NCBI GenBank assembly: GCA_022712815.1
Contig: JAFLJW010000404.1
Span: 1 to 35,802 of the forward strand
Direction of reading: 5' to 3'
Origin: Pseudodesulfovibrio sp.
GTDB taxonomy: Bacteria; Desulfobacterota; Desulfovibrionia; Desulfovibrionales; Desulfovibrionaceae
Length of the DNA stretch: 35,802 nt
In this document: in pieces, positions 16,374-24,673 of the stretch
Numbering within the stretch: position 1 is the first letter of the stretch
Layout of the letters: every line of letters starts with the position of its first letter
Notes under the pieces: generated by a model
What the model saw: only the letters and a program-made list of their open reading frames with translations
Told to the model about the DNA's origin: nothing
Database searches by the model: none
Made by a program: the position numbers and the translations under genes

Positions 16374-17249
16374 TTAAAATTGTGGTTTTTTTGCAACTAT
16401 TTTTTTCAAAAGAACCACACGATCGAGGTCGGCAAGATCCTTTATGACCATAACATCCCAAAATTCCGGGAATTGGTCGCGGATGATTTTTTTCACCCCA
16501 TCCCCCTGTCCACAACCAATCTCCATCAAAAAACAACCGTCAGGTCGCAAAGACCGGGCAACATGCCTGAGCATAGCCCGGACGTGATCAAGACCGTCAG
16601 GACCGCTTACGAGTGCGCCCACAGGCTCAAAGGAGGTCACCTCACGGCTGGCCATGGCGTACTCTTTCTCTGTCACATATGGGGGGTTCGAAACGATGAG
16701 ATCAAATTCTGCCTCACCAAAAAGTGAAGTAGTGAAGTCACCTGACATGAATTTCAGCCTGTCAGTGACTCCATGGAACTCTGCATTACCTGATGCCACA
16801 CTCAATGCGGCAGGACTGATATCCACGGCCACACCTGTGGCTTTGGGAAAAAGAACGGCGATAACTACCGCCAAAATACCGGAACCTGTGCCTAAATCGG
16901 CATAAGAAAAGGAGTCGTTACCGGAATAAATCTTTTCGACTTCTTCAATTATATGCTCTGTTTCTGGACGCGGAATAAGAACATCCTGCGTCACCTGAAA
17001 ATCAAGACCATAAAATTCCTTCACTCCGAAAATATAGGCGATAGGCTCACCCGTAGCTCGACGTGAAACAAGTTCATGGACCTGCTCAAGTTCATAGGCC
17101 GAAAACTGACGATCCTGATTGATAACCAGAGTCAGACGAGAGCACCCAAGGACCTTTGCCAGCAACAGTTCGGCACTCAGACGCGGAGAATCCACCCCTT
17201 GCAAACGGGCTTCACTCTCTCGCAGGATATCCTTGACGGTAGGAGCCAT
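16374..17249 (-). CDS. prmC: Peptide chain release factor N5-glutamine methyltransferase PrmC
   Basis: PrmC (HemK) methylates the glutamine of the GGQ motif in release factors using S-adenosylmethionine. The 291-residue protein has an N-terminal helical domain (1-75), FGVKEFYGLDFQV, LIPRPETEHII, the SAM-binding loop ADLGTGSGILAV (118-124) and the catalytic NPPY at 188-191. It lies 24 bases downstream of prfA, its substrate gene, a very common pairing. The start at 17249 is ATG with a modest gggga upstream. Confidence 0.96.
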   Translation of the reverse strand: MAPTVKDILRESEARLQGVDSPRLSAELLLAKVLGCSRLTLVINQDRQFSAYELEQVHELVSRRATGEPIAYIFGVKEFYGLDFQVTQDVLIPRPETEHIIEEVEKIYSGNDSFSYADLGTGSGILAVVIAVLFPKATGVAVDISPAALSVASGNAEFHGVTDRLKFMSGDFTTSLFGEAEFDLIVSNPPYVTEKEYAMASREVTSFEPVGALVSGPDGLDHVRAMLRHVARSLRPDGCFLMEIGCGQGDGVKKIIRDQFPEFWDVMVIKDLADLDRVVLLKKIVAKKPQF

Positions 17250-17273
17250 GGCGATATCCCCGGGACTCGGCGT

Positions 17274-18341
17274 TTAATCGCCCTGCCGCTTCAAGGCTTC
17301 GGACTGGAAATGATTAATCAAGGCATCAGTCATTTCTTCGAGTTCGCCTTCCATGATCTGAGGCAATTTGTGGAGCGTCAGATTGATACGATGATCCGAG
17401 ACACGCCCCTGAGGGAAATTATAGGTACGGATGCGTTCCGAGCGATCACCGCTTCCAATCTGGCTGCGACGGGTGGCATCTTCCTCGGCCTTGGCTTTAT
17501 CTTGTTCCAGTTGCAACAAACGGGAACGCAGAACCTTCATGGCCTTGGCCTTGTTCTTGTGCTGGGATTTTTCATCCTGACAGATGACTACCAGACCGGT
17601 AGGCACATGCGTAACACGAATCGCCGAGTCAGTCGTATTGACCGACTGACCGCCGGGACCGGAAGCACGGAAAACATCCACACGAACATCTTCGGTGCGA
17701 ATATTGACATCAACTTCCTCTGCTTCGGCCATAATTGCCACGGTGACGGCAGAAGTATGGATGCGTCCCTGCGACTCGGTAGCGGGAACACGCTGCACCC
17801 GGTGAGTGCCGGATTCATATTTGAGTTTGCTATAAACCTTCTCGCCCGAAATCGAAGCAATGACTTCCTTGAGACCACCTGAACCGGTGGTATTGGAACT
17901 CATTTCCTCAACCTTCCATTTGTTTGATTCAGCGTAGCGAGTATACATGCGGTAGAGGTTTGCACCAAAAAGCGCGGCCTCGTCTCCGCCGGTCCCAGCC
18001 CGGATTTCAAGAATGATATTCTTGTCGTCCATGGGGTCCTTGGGCAGAAGCAAAACCTTGAGCCGTTCCTCAAGATCTGGCAATTTTCCTTCAATTTCAG
18101 AAATCTCGGCCTTGGCCATTTCCTGAATTTCAGGATCAGAATCGCTCAACATTTCACGATTGTCTTCCATATCCTGAGAAAATTGCTTGTATTCACGATA
18201 AAGATTGACCACATCACCAAGATCGGCATGGGCTTTGGAGACCTTCTTGTAGCGTTCCTGATCATTAAAAATATCAGGCTGGGCAAGTTCCTGCTCCAAT
18301 TCCTCGTATTTAACTTCTATTTCTTCCAGCTTGCCAAACAT
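17274..18341 (-). CDS. prfA: Peptide chain release factor 1
   Basis: RF1 terminates translation at UAA and UAG. The 355-residue protein shows the coiled N-terminal domain, RAGTGGDEAALF, the stop-codon recognition tripeptide PAT (186-188) that marks RF1 rather than RF2, and the GGQ motif at 230-232 in ASGPGGQSVN. The start at 18341 is preceded by gaggag; the frame continues upstream into the DUF1385 gene but homologues begin at this Met. Two bases separate it from the upstream stop. Confidence 0.97.
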   Translation of the reverse strand: MFGKLEEIEVKYEELEQELAQPDIFNDQERYKKVSKAHADLGDVVNLYREYKQFSQDMEDNREMLSDSDPEIQEMAKAEISEIEGKLPDLEERLKVLLLPKDPMDDKNIILEIRAGTGGDEAALFGANLYRMYTRYAESNKWKVEEMSSNTTGSGGLKEVIASISGEKVYSKLKYESGTHRVQRVPATESQGRIHTSAVTVAIMAEAEEVDVNIRTEDVRVDVFRASGPGGQSVNTTDSAIRVTHVPTGLVVICQDEKSQHKNKAKAMKVLRSRLLQLEQDKAKAEEDATRRSQIGSGDRSERIRTYNFPQGRVSDHRINLTLHKLPQIMEGELEEMTDALINHFQSEALKRQGD

Positions 18342-18343
18342 GA

Positions 18344-19270
18344 TTAGCACTCCTCGGCATTGACAGCGCACCGCAAGGCAGCGATGGCTACTTCGATCTG
18401 ACTGTCGTCAGGTTCTTTGGTGGTCAGCAACTGCATCATCAGGCCAGGCCAGCACATGATCTTGCAAACAAAACTCTTGTTATGCTTGCCAGCGAACTTG
18501 ATCATCTCATAAGCCACACAACTGACCGGAATCATCAGAAAAAGTTTCATTCCGACAATATACAGATGTTTTACAATAAAGCTTTCAGGAGAATAAAATG
18601 TAAGCAGGTAGGGAACAAGCACGGCATACAGGGCGATGGACACCACCAAAACGAAAAGCAAAAATGCGGTCCCACAACGCGGGTGCAGCCGGCTGTAGAA
18701 ATGAGTGGCTTCAGGTGTCAGCTCCTTGCCCTCTTCCCAGGTCCAGATGACCTTATGCTCAGCTCCATGATACTGAAAGACGCGACGAATATCCGGAATA
18801 AATGAAATAGCCAAAATATATGATACGAAAATGACCATCTTGATGACACCGTCCCAAGCGTGGAAACTCAGGGAATCGACATCTCCGGCCCAATCGAGCT
18901 GGGCCATGCCAACCGACAGAAAATGCGGTAAAATGACAAAGAGTCCAAGGGCGGCTCCAAGAGCCAGCACCATGGTCAAAACCAGATGCCAGGTGCTCAG
19001 TTCTCCGCCGTCTTCTTCCTCTTCTTCAGCAGCCTGCACGGCCGAAAAATTGAGAGCCTTGATACCGTTGACCATGGTTTCCATGAGTACGGGAAATCCG
19101 CGAAGAAAAGGCTTTTTGAGCCAAGGGTGACGGACAAGGGAAAACCACGGTCTGATCTCGGTCACAATCTCGCCACTGGGTTTTCTGATGGCAATGGCCA
19201 AATTGTCCTTGGCACGCATCATAACACCTTCGATCACGGCCTGGCCGCCGACAGCCTGAGGTGCGGCCAT
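18344..19270 (-). CDS. DUF1385 multi-pass membrane protein
   Basis: A 308-residue membrane protein with the conserved N-terminal block AVGGQAVIEGVMMRAKDNLAIA, the central FQYHGAEHKVIWTWE block (with AEHK) and the YSRLHPRCGTAFLLFV block, all typical of DUF1385 (YqhQ-like in Bacillus). About four to five transmembrane segments are visible. The biochemical role is not established. The gene commonly sits between rpmE and prfA in this group. Two starts compete: ATG at 19270 with gagga nine bases before, and TTG at 19294 with ggagg eight bases before; I keep the ATG. Confidence 0.9.
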   Translation of the reverse strand: MAAPQAVGGQAVIEGVMMRAKDNLAIAIRKPSGEIVTEIRPWFSLVRHPWLKKPFLRGFPVLMETMVNGIKALNFSAVQAAEEEEEDGGELSTWHLVLTMVLALGAALGLFVILPHFLSVGMAQLDWAGDVDSLSFHAWDGVIKMVIFVSYILAISFIPDIRRVFQYHGAEHKVIWTWEEGKELTPEATHFYSRLHPRCGTAFLLFVLVVSIALYAVLVPYLLTFYSPESFIVKHLYIVGMKLFLMIPVSCVAYEMIKFAGKHNKSFVCKIMCWPGLMMQLLTTKEPDDSQIEVAIAALRCAVNAEEC

Positions 19271-19413
19271 CGTCAAAAGTCCTCGCAGATTCAATTAGTT
19301 ACCCTCCGCTAGACAAAATATGGGTATAAAAATTTCCCTGATCGCGACAACGCTGTCGCCGCTTCCCGCTGGACACAGAATTAAGGATTACGCAAGCATT
19401 GTAAAGCCCGTAG

Positions 19414-19458
19414 AAAAAAACAATATGCCTCCGCGGGGGATTACCCCTACGAAGGCAT
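19414..19458 (-). terminator. Strong terminator after rpmE
   Basis: On the minus strand a 15-base stem (plus coordinates 19425-19439 with 19444-19458, one mismatch and two G-U pairs) with a four-base loop is followed by seven T residues. It lies 28 bases after the rpmE stop, so rpmE is mostly monocistronic and the DUF1385-prfA-prmC set needs its own promoter or read-through. Confidence 0.88.
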
Positions 19459-19485
19459 ACAATCGCGGCTTGCGCCGGGAAATAG

Positions 19486-19713
19486 CTACTCTGCGGCTTT
19501 TTTCAAAGCGTCAAGATTACCATACTTCTTGCGGAAGCGATCAATACGACCGGCGGTATCAACAAAACGCTGCTTACCGGTGTAGAAAGGATGGCAATTA
19601 GAACAAATTTCGACCTCAAGCTCTTCGCCCTTGGTGGTCATCAGTTCGGACTCGTAGCCGCAATGGCAATGAATTTTGGCCTTGAAGGTCTTGGGATGAA
19701 TATCTTGTTTCAT
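19486..19713 (-). CDS. rpmE: 50S ribosomal protein L31
   Basis: A 75-residue L31 of the zinc-binding (cysteine-containing) type: CHCG near residues 16-18 and CSNCHPFYTGKQ near 37-40 supply four ligands, followed by the VDTAGRIDRFRKKY signature. The zinc-containing form is usually replaced by a cysteine-free paralogue under zinc limitation. A well-placed aggaga precedes the ATG. A strong terminator follows. Confidence 0.97.
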   Translation of the reverse strand: MKQDIHPKTFKAKIHCHCGYESELMTTKGEELEVEICSNCHPFYTGKQRFVDTAGRIDRFRKKYGNLDALKKAAE

Positions 19714-19884
19714 GACGATCTCCTGTCATTCTTTTTATGTGGAACTCGGTCTTATACTCGGTGAGACTGAGCTTGGCAAGAAAAATATCAAGGCTTTTTC
19801 CAGACATTCTTCTTCACCCATGTTGACCAAACCCGGCACTCTTTTCTCACAAAGCGGAAGCAAGGGCAATAGGAGGCCGAAAAT

Positions 19885-19916
19885 AAAAAAGGCGAGTACC
19901 GAAGCACTCGCCTTTG
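19885..19916 (-). terminator. Terminator after dsrC
   Basis: ggcgagt (19891-19897) pairs with actcgcc (19906-19912), extended by A-T pairs on each side. Read on the minus strand the stem ends in a T-run, 23 bases after the dsrC stop. Confidence 0.85.
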
Positions 19917-19938
19917 ATAATCAAGCGTAGATTGCGAA

Positions 19939-20256
19939 CTAGACGCAGCCTGTGGGCTTGGGCAGGCCAGCCATCTTACAGGCTCCCTTACCAGGTCCGG
20001 ACGGGAACAGCTCGTAGATCTGCTTCAGCTTGAAGCCAGTGACCTTGGAGAGGATGCGAACCATGGGTGCGATACCGTTCTTCTTGTAGTAGTCCTGCAA
20101 GAAGTCGATAACTTTCTGGTGATCAGCGGTGATGTCTTTGATACCTTCAGATTCTTTGACGAAATCGACCCACATCGGAGTCCAATCTTCAAACTTCTGC
20201 AGGAAACCGTCTTCATCAACTTCAAAAGAAGAGCCCTGAAATTCAACAACAGCCAT
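19939..20256 (-). CDS. dsrC: Dissimilatory sulfite reductase co-substrate DsrC
   Basis: DsrC receives sulfite-derived sulfur from DsrAB as a trisulfide between its two conserved cysteines and passes it to the membrane DsrMKJOP complex. The 105-residue protein has the flexible C-terminal arm with C93 (GACKMAG) and C104 (PTGCV), the exact pair used in DsrC; TusE-type proteins lack C93. The start is well supported by taggagga. It is probably the most highly transcribed gene here: it has a consensus-like promoter, a leader of about 120 bases with a hairpin, and its own terminator. It is marker evidence for sulfate/sulfite respiration. Confidence 0.97.
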   Translation of the reverse strand: MAVVEFQGSSFEVDEDGFLQKFEDWTPMWVDFVKESEGIKDITADHQKVIDFLQDYYKKNGIAPMVRILSKVTGFKLKQIYELFPSGPGKGACKMAGLPKPTGCV

Positions 20257-20291
20257 AGTATCCTCCTAAGTGGGATGTTTTTCTTGCTGTA

Positions 20292-20311
20292 GTCTCGAAA
20301 CTTTTCGAGAC
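20292..20311. promoter_or_regulatory. Perfect hairpin/inverted repeat in the dsrC leader
   Basis: gtctcgaa-actt-ttcgagac is a perfect eight-base inverted repeat with a four-base loop, ending 36 bases upstream of the dsrC start. It could be an operator or an RNA hairpin in the 5' untranslated region affecting stability or translation. The lack of a T-run argues against a terminator. Confidence 0.5.
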
Positions 20312-20383
20312 AACCTTATCCATTTAAACAGCGATCCGCTGCTTGATACCAACGTCTATCTGCGGCTTAAAAACCGTGGAGGG

Positions 20384-20412
20384 ACAGTACGACCAGACCT
20401 CCATCTTGTCAA
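20384..20412 (-). promoter_or_regulatory. Sigma70-type promoter of dsrC
   Basis: On the minus strand a perfect TTGACA (plus 20407-20412) is followed after 17 bases by TACTGT (20384-20389). Transcription would begin near 20377, giving a leader of about 120 bases before dsrC. Confidence 0.6.
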
Positions 20413-20474
20413 GACCAGAACAAAGATCAATTCAACAAATTTTACGCACAATAAATAGACCTAACTACCTGAAA

Positions 20475-22196
20475 TTACTTTAATTCATCGTAGTGAGCCT
20501 GGGCATACTCCAAGCTTGGGTCCATCTTGAGTGCAGCACCGAGATAGTCAAGAGCCTCTTCCGTATTGCCCATGAATTTATGGCACAGACCCAGATTAGC
20601 CAGATCGTGCGGAGAGCCGCTATCGATATCAAGGGACGCCTGAAAATCCCTGGCCGCGTTCTTGTACTTCTCACCCTTGAAATGAGCAACGCCCCTGAGG
20701 TTAAAGAACTCCTTGCATTCCTGATCCAGCTCAATGGCGCGCCCGAGAGGAGAAATGGTCTCTTCCCAAAGTTCTTCCTGAGACAAGGCATACGCCTGAT
20801 AAAATGCAGCCAAAGCACGTTCCTGATTGGCGGGTTGCAGCGGCTCGGCTTCTGCAAACTGGGCAACGGCATACATGGGGTCGTCCATACGCAATGCGAG
20901 CAGCCCTCTGAAAAACGGAAGAAAATAGGCATCAGGATATATTCCCCCGATCACGTCAAGCCCTTCCAAAGCCTCATCAAAATCAACATCCTCCGCCAAA
21001 ATACGGCCCACGAACAGCCCTATGCTCCGGTTGGGTGTACGCTCACGAAAATCAAAACCGGGAACAAAATTATAGTTGGTGGTCACCATCAGATCAGGAT
21101 GTCGAGTATCCACTGCATAGAGCGACGTACCTTTCTCATCCAGCCCTTTGGCCAGTGCCATCAATTCCTTATATATATTATCATGCTCGACTGACGGCAG
21201 AGTATCCAGCGCGACCACAGGTCCCTCTTTCAGCCACCTGACCTGCTCCAGATCGGTAAACTTGGGAAGACCGGATGCTTCGTACACCCGGCTGGTCTCG
21301 AAGTCGCCGGCCAACTGGGCGACCTCAGTGATGGCGCGAATGGCCGCCTTGGCCGGAGATGCAGCCGTACCCGCGGTAAAAACGATCTCGCTCAATGCCG
21401 GGAATGTCCTGGTGTCCCAAGCGATAGCGGCAACAGTGGGAACCGGGTATCCCAAGGTAAAATCCTTCAGAATCAGCGTAATGCCGTTCTTCTCGAAACA
21501 TTCGACCAGACGATTCAGGATAACATCGTCCGAAGATTTCGGATCAATGGTCGGCATGACCTGCCGCGTACGGTCAATAACGGCGCAGACATGCCGCTCG
21601 ACCAACTCGCATCCACCTTGGGAAATGGATTCTTCAAAAGTATTCCCAGCCGATGATCCATTGAATTCGTTCAGCTTCTTGAACCAATCAAGCGGAACAT
21701 ACTCATGCTCGTTTGTGACGATATTCAACGCAGGATGAAATCTCCAACGATTCAGATTCATGACCCTGATCGCTTTTTCATCTGAAATTTCTTCATCCAC
21801 GGAACAAATGATCTTCTTGATATCAATGACCTTTCCCGGCCATTTGGCCTGAGCCTCGGACCAGGTCAATTCCGTGAAGTTGTCGCCATCGGACCAAAAA
21901 CTGAAATAGGAAAATCGTTCCACCAATTCCATGAGAGCGGAGGCCTCAGCCTGCTCCGGGGATGCGCCCTTGCCCATCTGCTTTCGAGTAGGCATGATCT
22001 TTTGAGCTTCAGGGCCACACGTGCTCACGAAAACAGGAATACCAAGCCTCCCGGTATCGACACGGTCGGTCTCGGCCAGCACTCCGGTACATTTCTCGGC
22101 CAGAAGTCCCTTGACCCGATTGACGGTATCCACAGGGTCACAGGCCTTGTCCTGATCAGTGGTATATTCCTTGAAACAATCCTTGAGTTCGATCAC
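20475..22196 (-). CDS. YcaO-domain protein with C-terminal TPR region
   Basis: A 573-residue protein. The YcaO ATP-binding core is complete: GKGASPEQAEASALMELVER (75-94) and SSAGNTFEESISQGGCELVER (181-201). YcaO enzymes phosphorylate backbone amides to make azolines, thioamides or amidines. Residues about 425-573 are tetratricopeptide-like repeats, as in E. coli YcaO, and the C-terminal Pro-rich end of azoline-forming enzymes is absent. So it resembles the poorly understood non-RiPP YcaO group (E. coli YcaO is linked to ribosomal S12 methylthiolation). The GTG start overlaps the methyltransferase stop by four bases (GTGA), so the two are translationally coupled. dsrC follows, but with its own promoter. 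No short RiPP precursor is seen nearby. Confidence 0.88.
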   Translation of the reverse strand: MIELKDCFKEYTTDQDKACDPVDTVNRVKGLLAEKCTGVLAETDRVDTGRLGIPVFVSTCGPEAQKIMPTRKQMGKGASPEQAEASALMELVERFSYFSFWSDGDNFTELTWSEAQAKWPGKVIDIKKIICSVDEEISDEKAIRVMNLNRWRFHPALNIVTNEHEYVPLDWFKKLNEFNGSSAGNTFEESISQGGCELVERHVCAVIDRTRQVMPTIDPKSSDDVILNRLVECFEKNGITLILKDFTLGYPVPTVAAIAWDTRTFPALSEIVFTAGTAASPAKAAIRAITEVAQLAGDFETSRVYEASGLPKFTDLEQVRWLKEGPVVALDTLPSVEHDNIYKELMALAKGLDEKGTSLYAVDTRHPDLMVTTNYNFVPGFDFRERTPNRSIGLFVGRILAEDVDFDEALEGLDVIGGIYPDAYFLPFFRGLLALRMDDPMYAVAQFAEAEPLQPANQERALAAFYQAYALSQEELWEETISPLGRAIELDQECKEFFNLRGVAHFKGEKYKNAARDFQASLDIDSGSPHDLANLGLCHKFMGNTEEALDYLGAALKMDPSLEYAQAHYDELK

Positions 22197-22918
22197 TTAT
22201 TCTTCCTCTTGAGACGAAACAGGTTGATGACATTCTCATCACCGGTCTTTTCTTCCCTGTACCTGGCACTGGATTTCATCATTGCGAACCGGTCGTTTGC
22301 AAGTTCAAAGAACCTGCGAGCCTGACGTTTCTGGTCAATGGCAAGAATGACTTCCGCCGAATCCCCTTCTGCAAGATGATCCACCAGAAAATCCACCAGA
22401 AGCTCAAACCCCATCTCATCGTACAAAACTTCACAGCCCACGATATACTCGAAACAACACCCAAGGCTGTCGCGGGTAAAGTCACTGCGAACGATCGTAA
22501 CGGAATCACCCAAATCGTTTTTCAATGCATTGATTTTGCTGAAAAGCAGTGCGTCCGCATCAACGTCAGTAATTGTCACGTCAAATCCGCGCTTTGCCAG
22601 CACAAGTCCATTAACGGCACTACCGGCACCGACTTCCAGAATTTTACTCCCTTTCTTGATGGGAAACTTGGTCAATGTATAGCCAAGCATCAGGCTGGAA
22701 GGCCAGACTTTGGCCCACAGAGGCAGCGAAATTTTCTTTCCCGCTCTGGTTTTGTCCATTAATTTATTGATATATTGCTGCATCTTCTTGATTTGCAGCA
22801 CCTCAAGGGACACATCGCCTACAACGACTTTCTCAAACTCGACCTCACCGAATTTCCTGACAGCGAGATCAATGAGCACGTCCATAGGCCGGTCCAGATC
22901 GTAATCTTTAACCGCCAC
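22193..22918 (-). CDS. Class I SAM-dependent methyltransferase, protein-lysine-methyltransferase-like
   Basis: A 241-residue Rossmann methyltransferase. Residues 65-75 (LPLWAKVWPSS) match the P-x-W-x-x-x-W-P-S motif seen before motif I in METTL/PF10294-type protein methyltransferases. Motif I is KILEVGAGSAVNGLVLA, the acidic end of the second strand is ITDVD, and VGCEVLYDEMGFELLVDFL sits at motif IV. The likely start is GTG at 22918, with ggagg five bases before; an upstream TTG at 22945 is possible. It overlaps the YcaO gene by four bases, pointing to a joint function. The substrate is unknown. Confidence 0.8.
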   Translation of the reverse strand: MAVKDYDLDRPMDVLIDLAVRKFGEVEFEKVVVGDVSLEVLQIKKMQQYINKLMDKTRAGKKISLPLWAKVWPSSLMLGYTLTKFPIKKGSKILEVGAGSAVNGLVLAKRGFDVTITDVDADALLFSKINALKNDLGDSVTIVRSDFTRDSLGCCFEYIVGCEVLYDEMGFELLVDFLVDHLAEGDSAEVILAIDQKRQARRFFELANDRFAMMKSSARYREEKTGDENVINLFRLKRKNK

Positions 22919-22951
22919 TATACCCTCCGAAATAAAAGCCCTCAATCAGGG

Positions 22952-23680
22952 CTATTGGTCTACTTTGTTGATTTTTTCCAGAATCCACAGCGCATTCGAG
23001 GTTGTATCGTCGCGGGAAAACTCCCATACGGTACGGACGTGAACCGGCTGTTCCCCGGAGTCACCCCTACGAATCTGCGCATCATAGAAAACCGTGGTAG
23101 AGGTTCGCCCACCTTCGGTTTTCATATCCATAAGCCGGATGTTAAGCAGTACAGTCTCAGTATTTCCCTGCACCAAATTACGCTGGCCCTCGGCCACTGC
23201 ATCGGCATAGACTTCATCAGAAATGAATCCTCTGATGTCTTGCAATTCACGGGAATCACGAGCCTGCTGAAAACGTGTGAAAAAGAGCCTGGCTCCCTCC
23301 AGAAATTCAGCTTCGTCAAAACCGCCAACCGGAACAACAGAAGGCCGGACAATCACCGGCTTACCAGTGTCCGAGCTCAAAACGCTCCAGGCCTGACGAG
23401 CCGCCTCGTGCTTGTCCACGGGGCTTTCCGGGGAACGCCCATTCTGTGTGTCACTGTCTTTATGCCGATTGTCCTGGCGCGGTTTGTCTCCGCCACCGGA
23501 ACGACGTCGGAACGACCGGACAAGGAAATAGGCAATGCATCCGAGAAGCAAAATGTTTAGCACACCACCACTGCGACTGTCTGGTGCTTCCTGACTCGCC
23601 AGAGCTGGTAATGCATGGAGCATGAAGAACGCCAGTGATGCAATAAGCAAAGCACACTTACGATCAAGACAACTACCCAT
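22952..23680 (-). CDS. Tim44-like domain protein with signal peptide/anchor
   Basis: A secreted or membrane-bound protein of about 242 residues. An N-terminal signal (KCALLIASLAFFMLHALPALAS), a second hydrophobic helix (VLNILLLGCIAYFLVRSF), a basic Gly/Arg/Asp-rich linker, and a C-terminal domain from about residue 110 (FDEAEFLEGARLFFTRFQQARDSRELQDI) matching bacterial Tim44-like proteins. The role of these is unknown; one idea is membrane association or adaptation to stress. No ribosome binding site marks the start; ATG at 23680 best fits the signal peptide, but 23707 in frame is possible. It is 33 bases upstream of the methyltransferase gene. Confidence 0.75.
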   Translation of the reverse strand: MGSCLDRKCALLIASLAFFMLHALPALASQEAPDSRSGGVLNILLLGCIAYFLVRSFRRRSGGGDKPRQDNRHKDSDTQNGRSPESPVDKHEAARQAWSVLSSDTGKPVIVRPSVVPVGGFDEAEFLEGARLFFTRFQQARDSRELQDIRGFISDEVYADAVAEGQRNLVQGNTETVLLNIRLMDMKTEGGRTSTTVFYDAQIRRGDSGEQPVHVRTVWEFSRDDTTSNALWILEKINKVDQ

Positions 23681-23742
23681 AATTTTTATGATAAATGATA
23701 TTTTCATACGTGTTTGGTAAGACCGGATCAACGCATAACGGA

Positions 23743-24141
23743 TCAGTCTATGAGAGCGAGATCGCGCAAAATGGCATGAAGGCTTTCCACCTCAATGGGC
23801 TTGGGAAGGTATGCCGCAGCTCCGCCTTTATAATAGGCTTTGACCACTGTCTTGGGGTCATTGAGAGCTGTGACCATAATTACCTTGACCTCATCTGACG
23901 GCATGACTTCAAACTCCTGCTCAATACCGCGAATCTCCTTGAGGGCCTGATGTCCATCTTTATTGGGCATCATGATATCCATGCAAACCAGATCGTAGGG
24001 AAGTCCATCATCAAGAGCCTTCCTGAACGTATCAACACATTCGACTCCATCGGATGCAGTATCACATTCACCATGATCAGCCAAAAGAGCAGTCAATAAC
24101 TTGCGGCTGGTAAATTCATCTTCAACGATCAGGATACGCAT
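23743..24141 (-). CDS. Single-domain response regulator (CheY-like)
   Basis: A 132-residue receiver with E7/D8, phosphoacceptor D55 in CMDIMMPNKDG, T91 and K114 in LPKPIE, and no output domain. An insertion before the fourth strand (EQEFEVMPSDEVK) is common in Desulfovibrio receivers. The start at 24141 follows a clear ggagg. It differs clearly from the motor-type CheY at 12458. No kinase is in the window, so the signal and partner are unknown. It is 62 bases upstream of the Tim44-like gene. Confidence 0.9.
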   Translation of the reverse strand: MRILIVEDEFTSRKLLTALLADHGECDTASDGVECVDTFRKALDDGLPYDLVCMDIMMPNKDGHQALKEIRGIEQEFEVMPSDEVKVIMVTALNDPKTVVKAYYKGGAAAYLPKPIEVESLHAILRDLALID

Positions 24142-24260
24142 GATTCCTCCCAGAATAATCTGGAGCCCTCCTACACTATTCACAGAAGAAGCTCAATGCG
24201 TAGCATAGTCCCTATATGACCTGAACACAAGCGGATGAAACTGGTCTCAACACCCTTTTC

Positions 24261-24286
24261 CAAACAGCTTGCCAGTACGCTGTTTG
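24261..24286. other. Inverted repeat in the divergent intergenic region
   Basis: caaacagc (24261-24268) and gctgtttg (24279-24286) form a perfect eight-base inverted repeat with a ten-base spacer, in the 200-base gap between the divergent response regulator and SHOCT genes. It could be an operator. I found no confident promoter boxes in this gap. Confidence 0.4.
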
Positions 24287-24341
24287 CTACGTAGGAAAGG
24301 ACCACCGGTCACAATCAAGACCGATTCTGGAGGATAAAAAC

Positions 24342-24665
24342 ATGACAATATACGACCTGCCAACCTTCCTGTCCGGTTTCTTCGACTTCATGGACAGCCC
24401 GCAATGGCGTGCCTGGCCGTTCAATTCCGGGTATGGAGAGCACATACTTCCCGCCATTGCCCGCCTCGCCTTCGTGACAATCATCATGGGCGGTATCATC
24501 CTTTTCCTGCGCGTCATGTTCGGCCCAAACGGATACTTCAGGGACGAGGAAATGGACCGCGAAGCAGAAGAACAGACACAACGCGAAAAAGCCCAACTCG
24601 ATGAACTGCTTGCCAAAGGCGAAATCACTGAAAACGAACACACGATTCGAGTCAAACGCCTTTAA
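24342..24665 (+). CDS. Small membrane protein with SHOCT-like C-terminus
   Basis: A 107-residue protein with one transmembrane helix (about 38-57, IARLAFVTIIMGGIILFLRV), then a charged helix and a C-terminal LDELLAKGEITENEHTIRVKRL, which matches the short C-terminal SHOCT pattern (L-x-x-L-x-x-G-x-I-T-x-x-E). SHOCT ends are thought to mediate oligomerisation. The ribosome binding site ggagga is well placed. Eight bases separate it from the HD hydrolase gene, suggesting co-transcription. The function is unknown. Confidence 0.75.
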   Translation: MTIYDLPTFLSGFFDFMDSPQWRAWPFNSGYGEHILPAIARLAFVTIIMGGIILFLRVMFGPNGYFRDEEMDREAEEQTQREKAQLDELLAKGEITENEHTIRVKRL

Positions 24666-24673
24666 GGATCACG

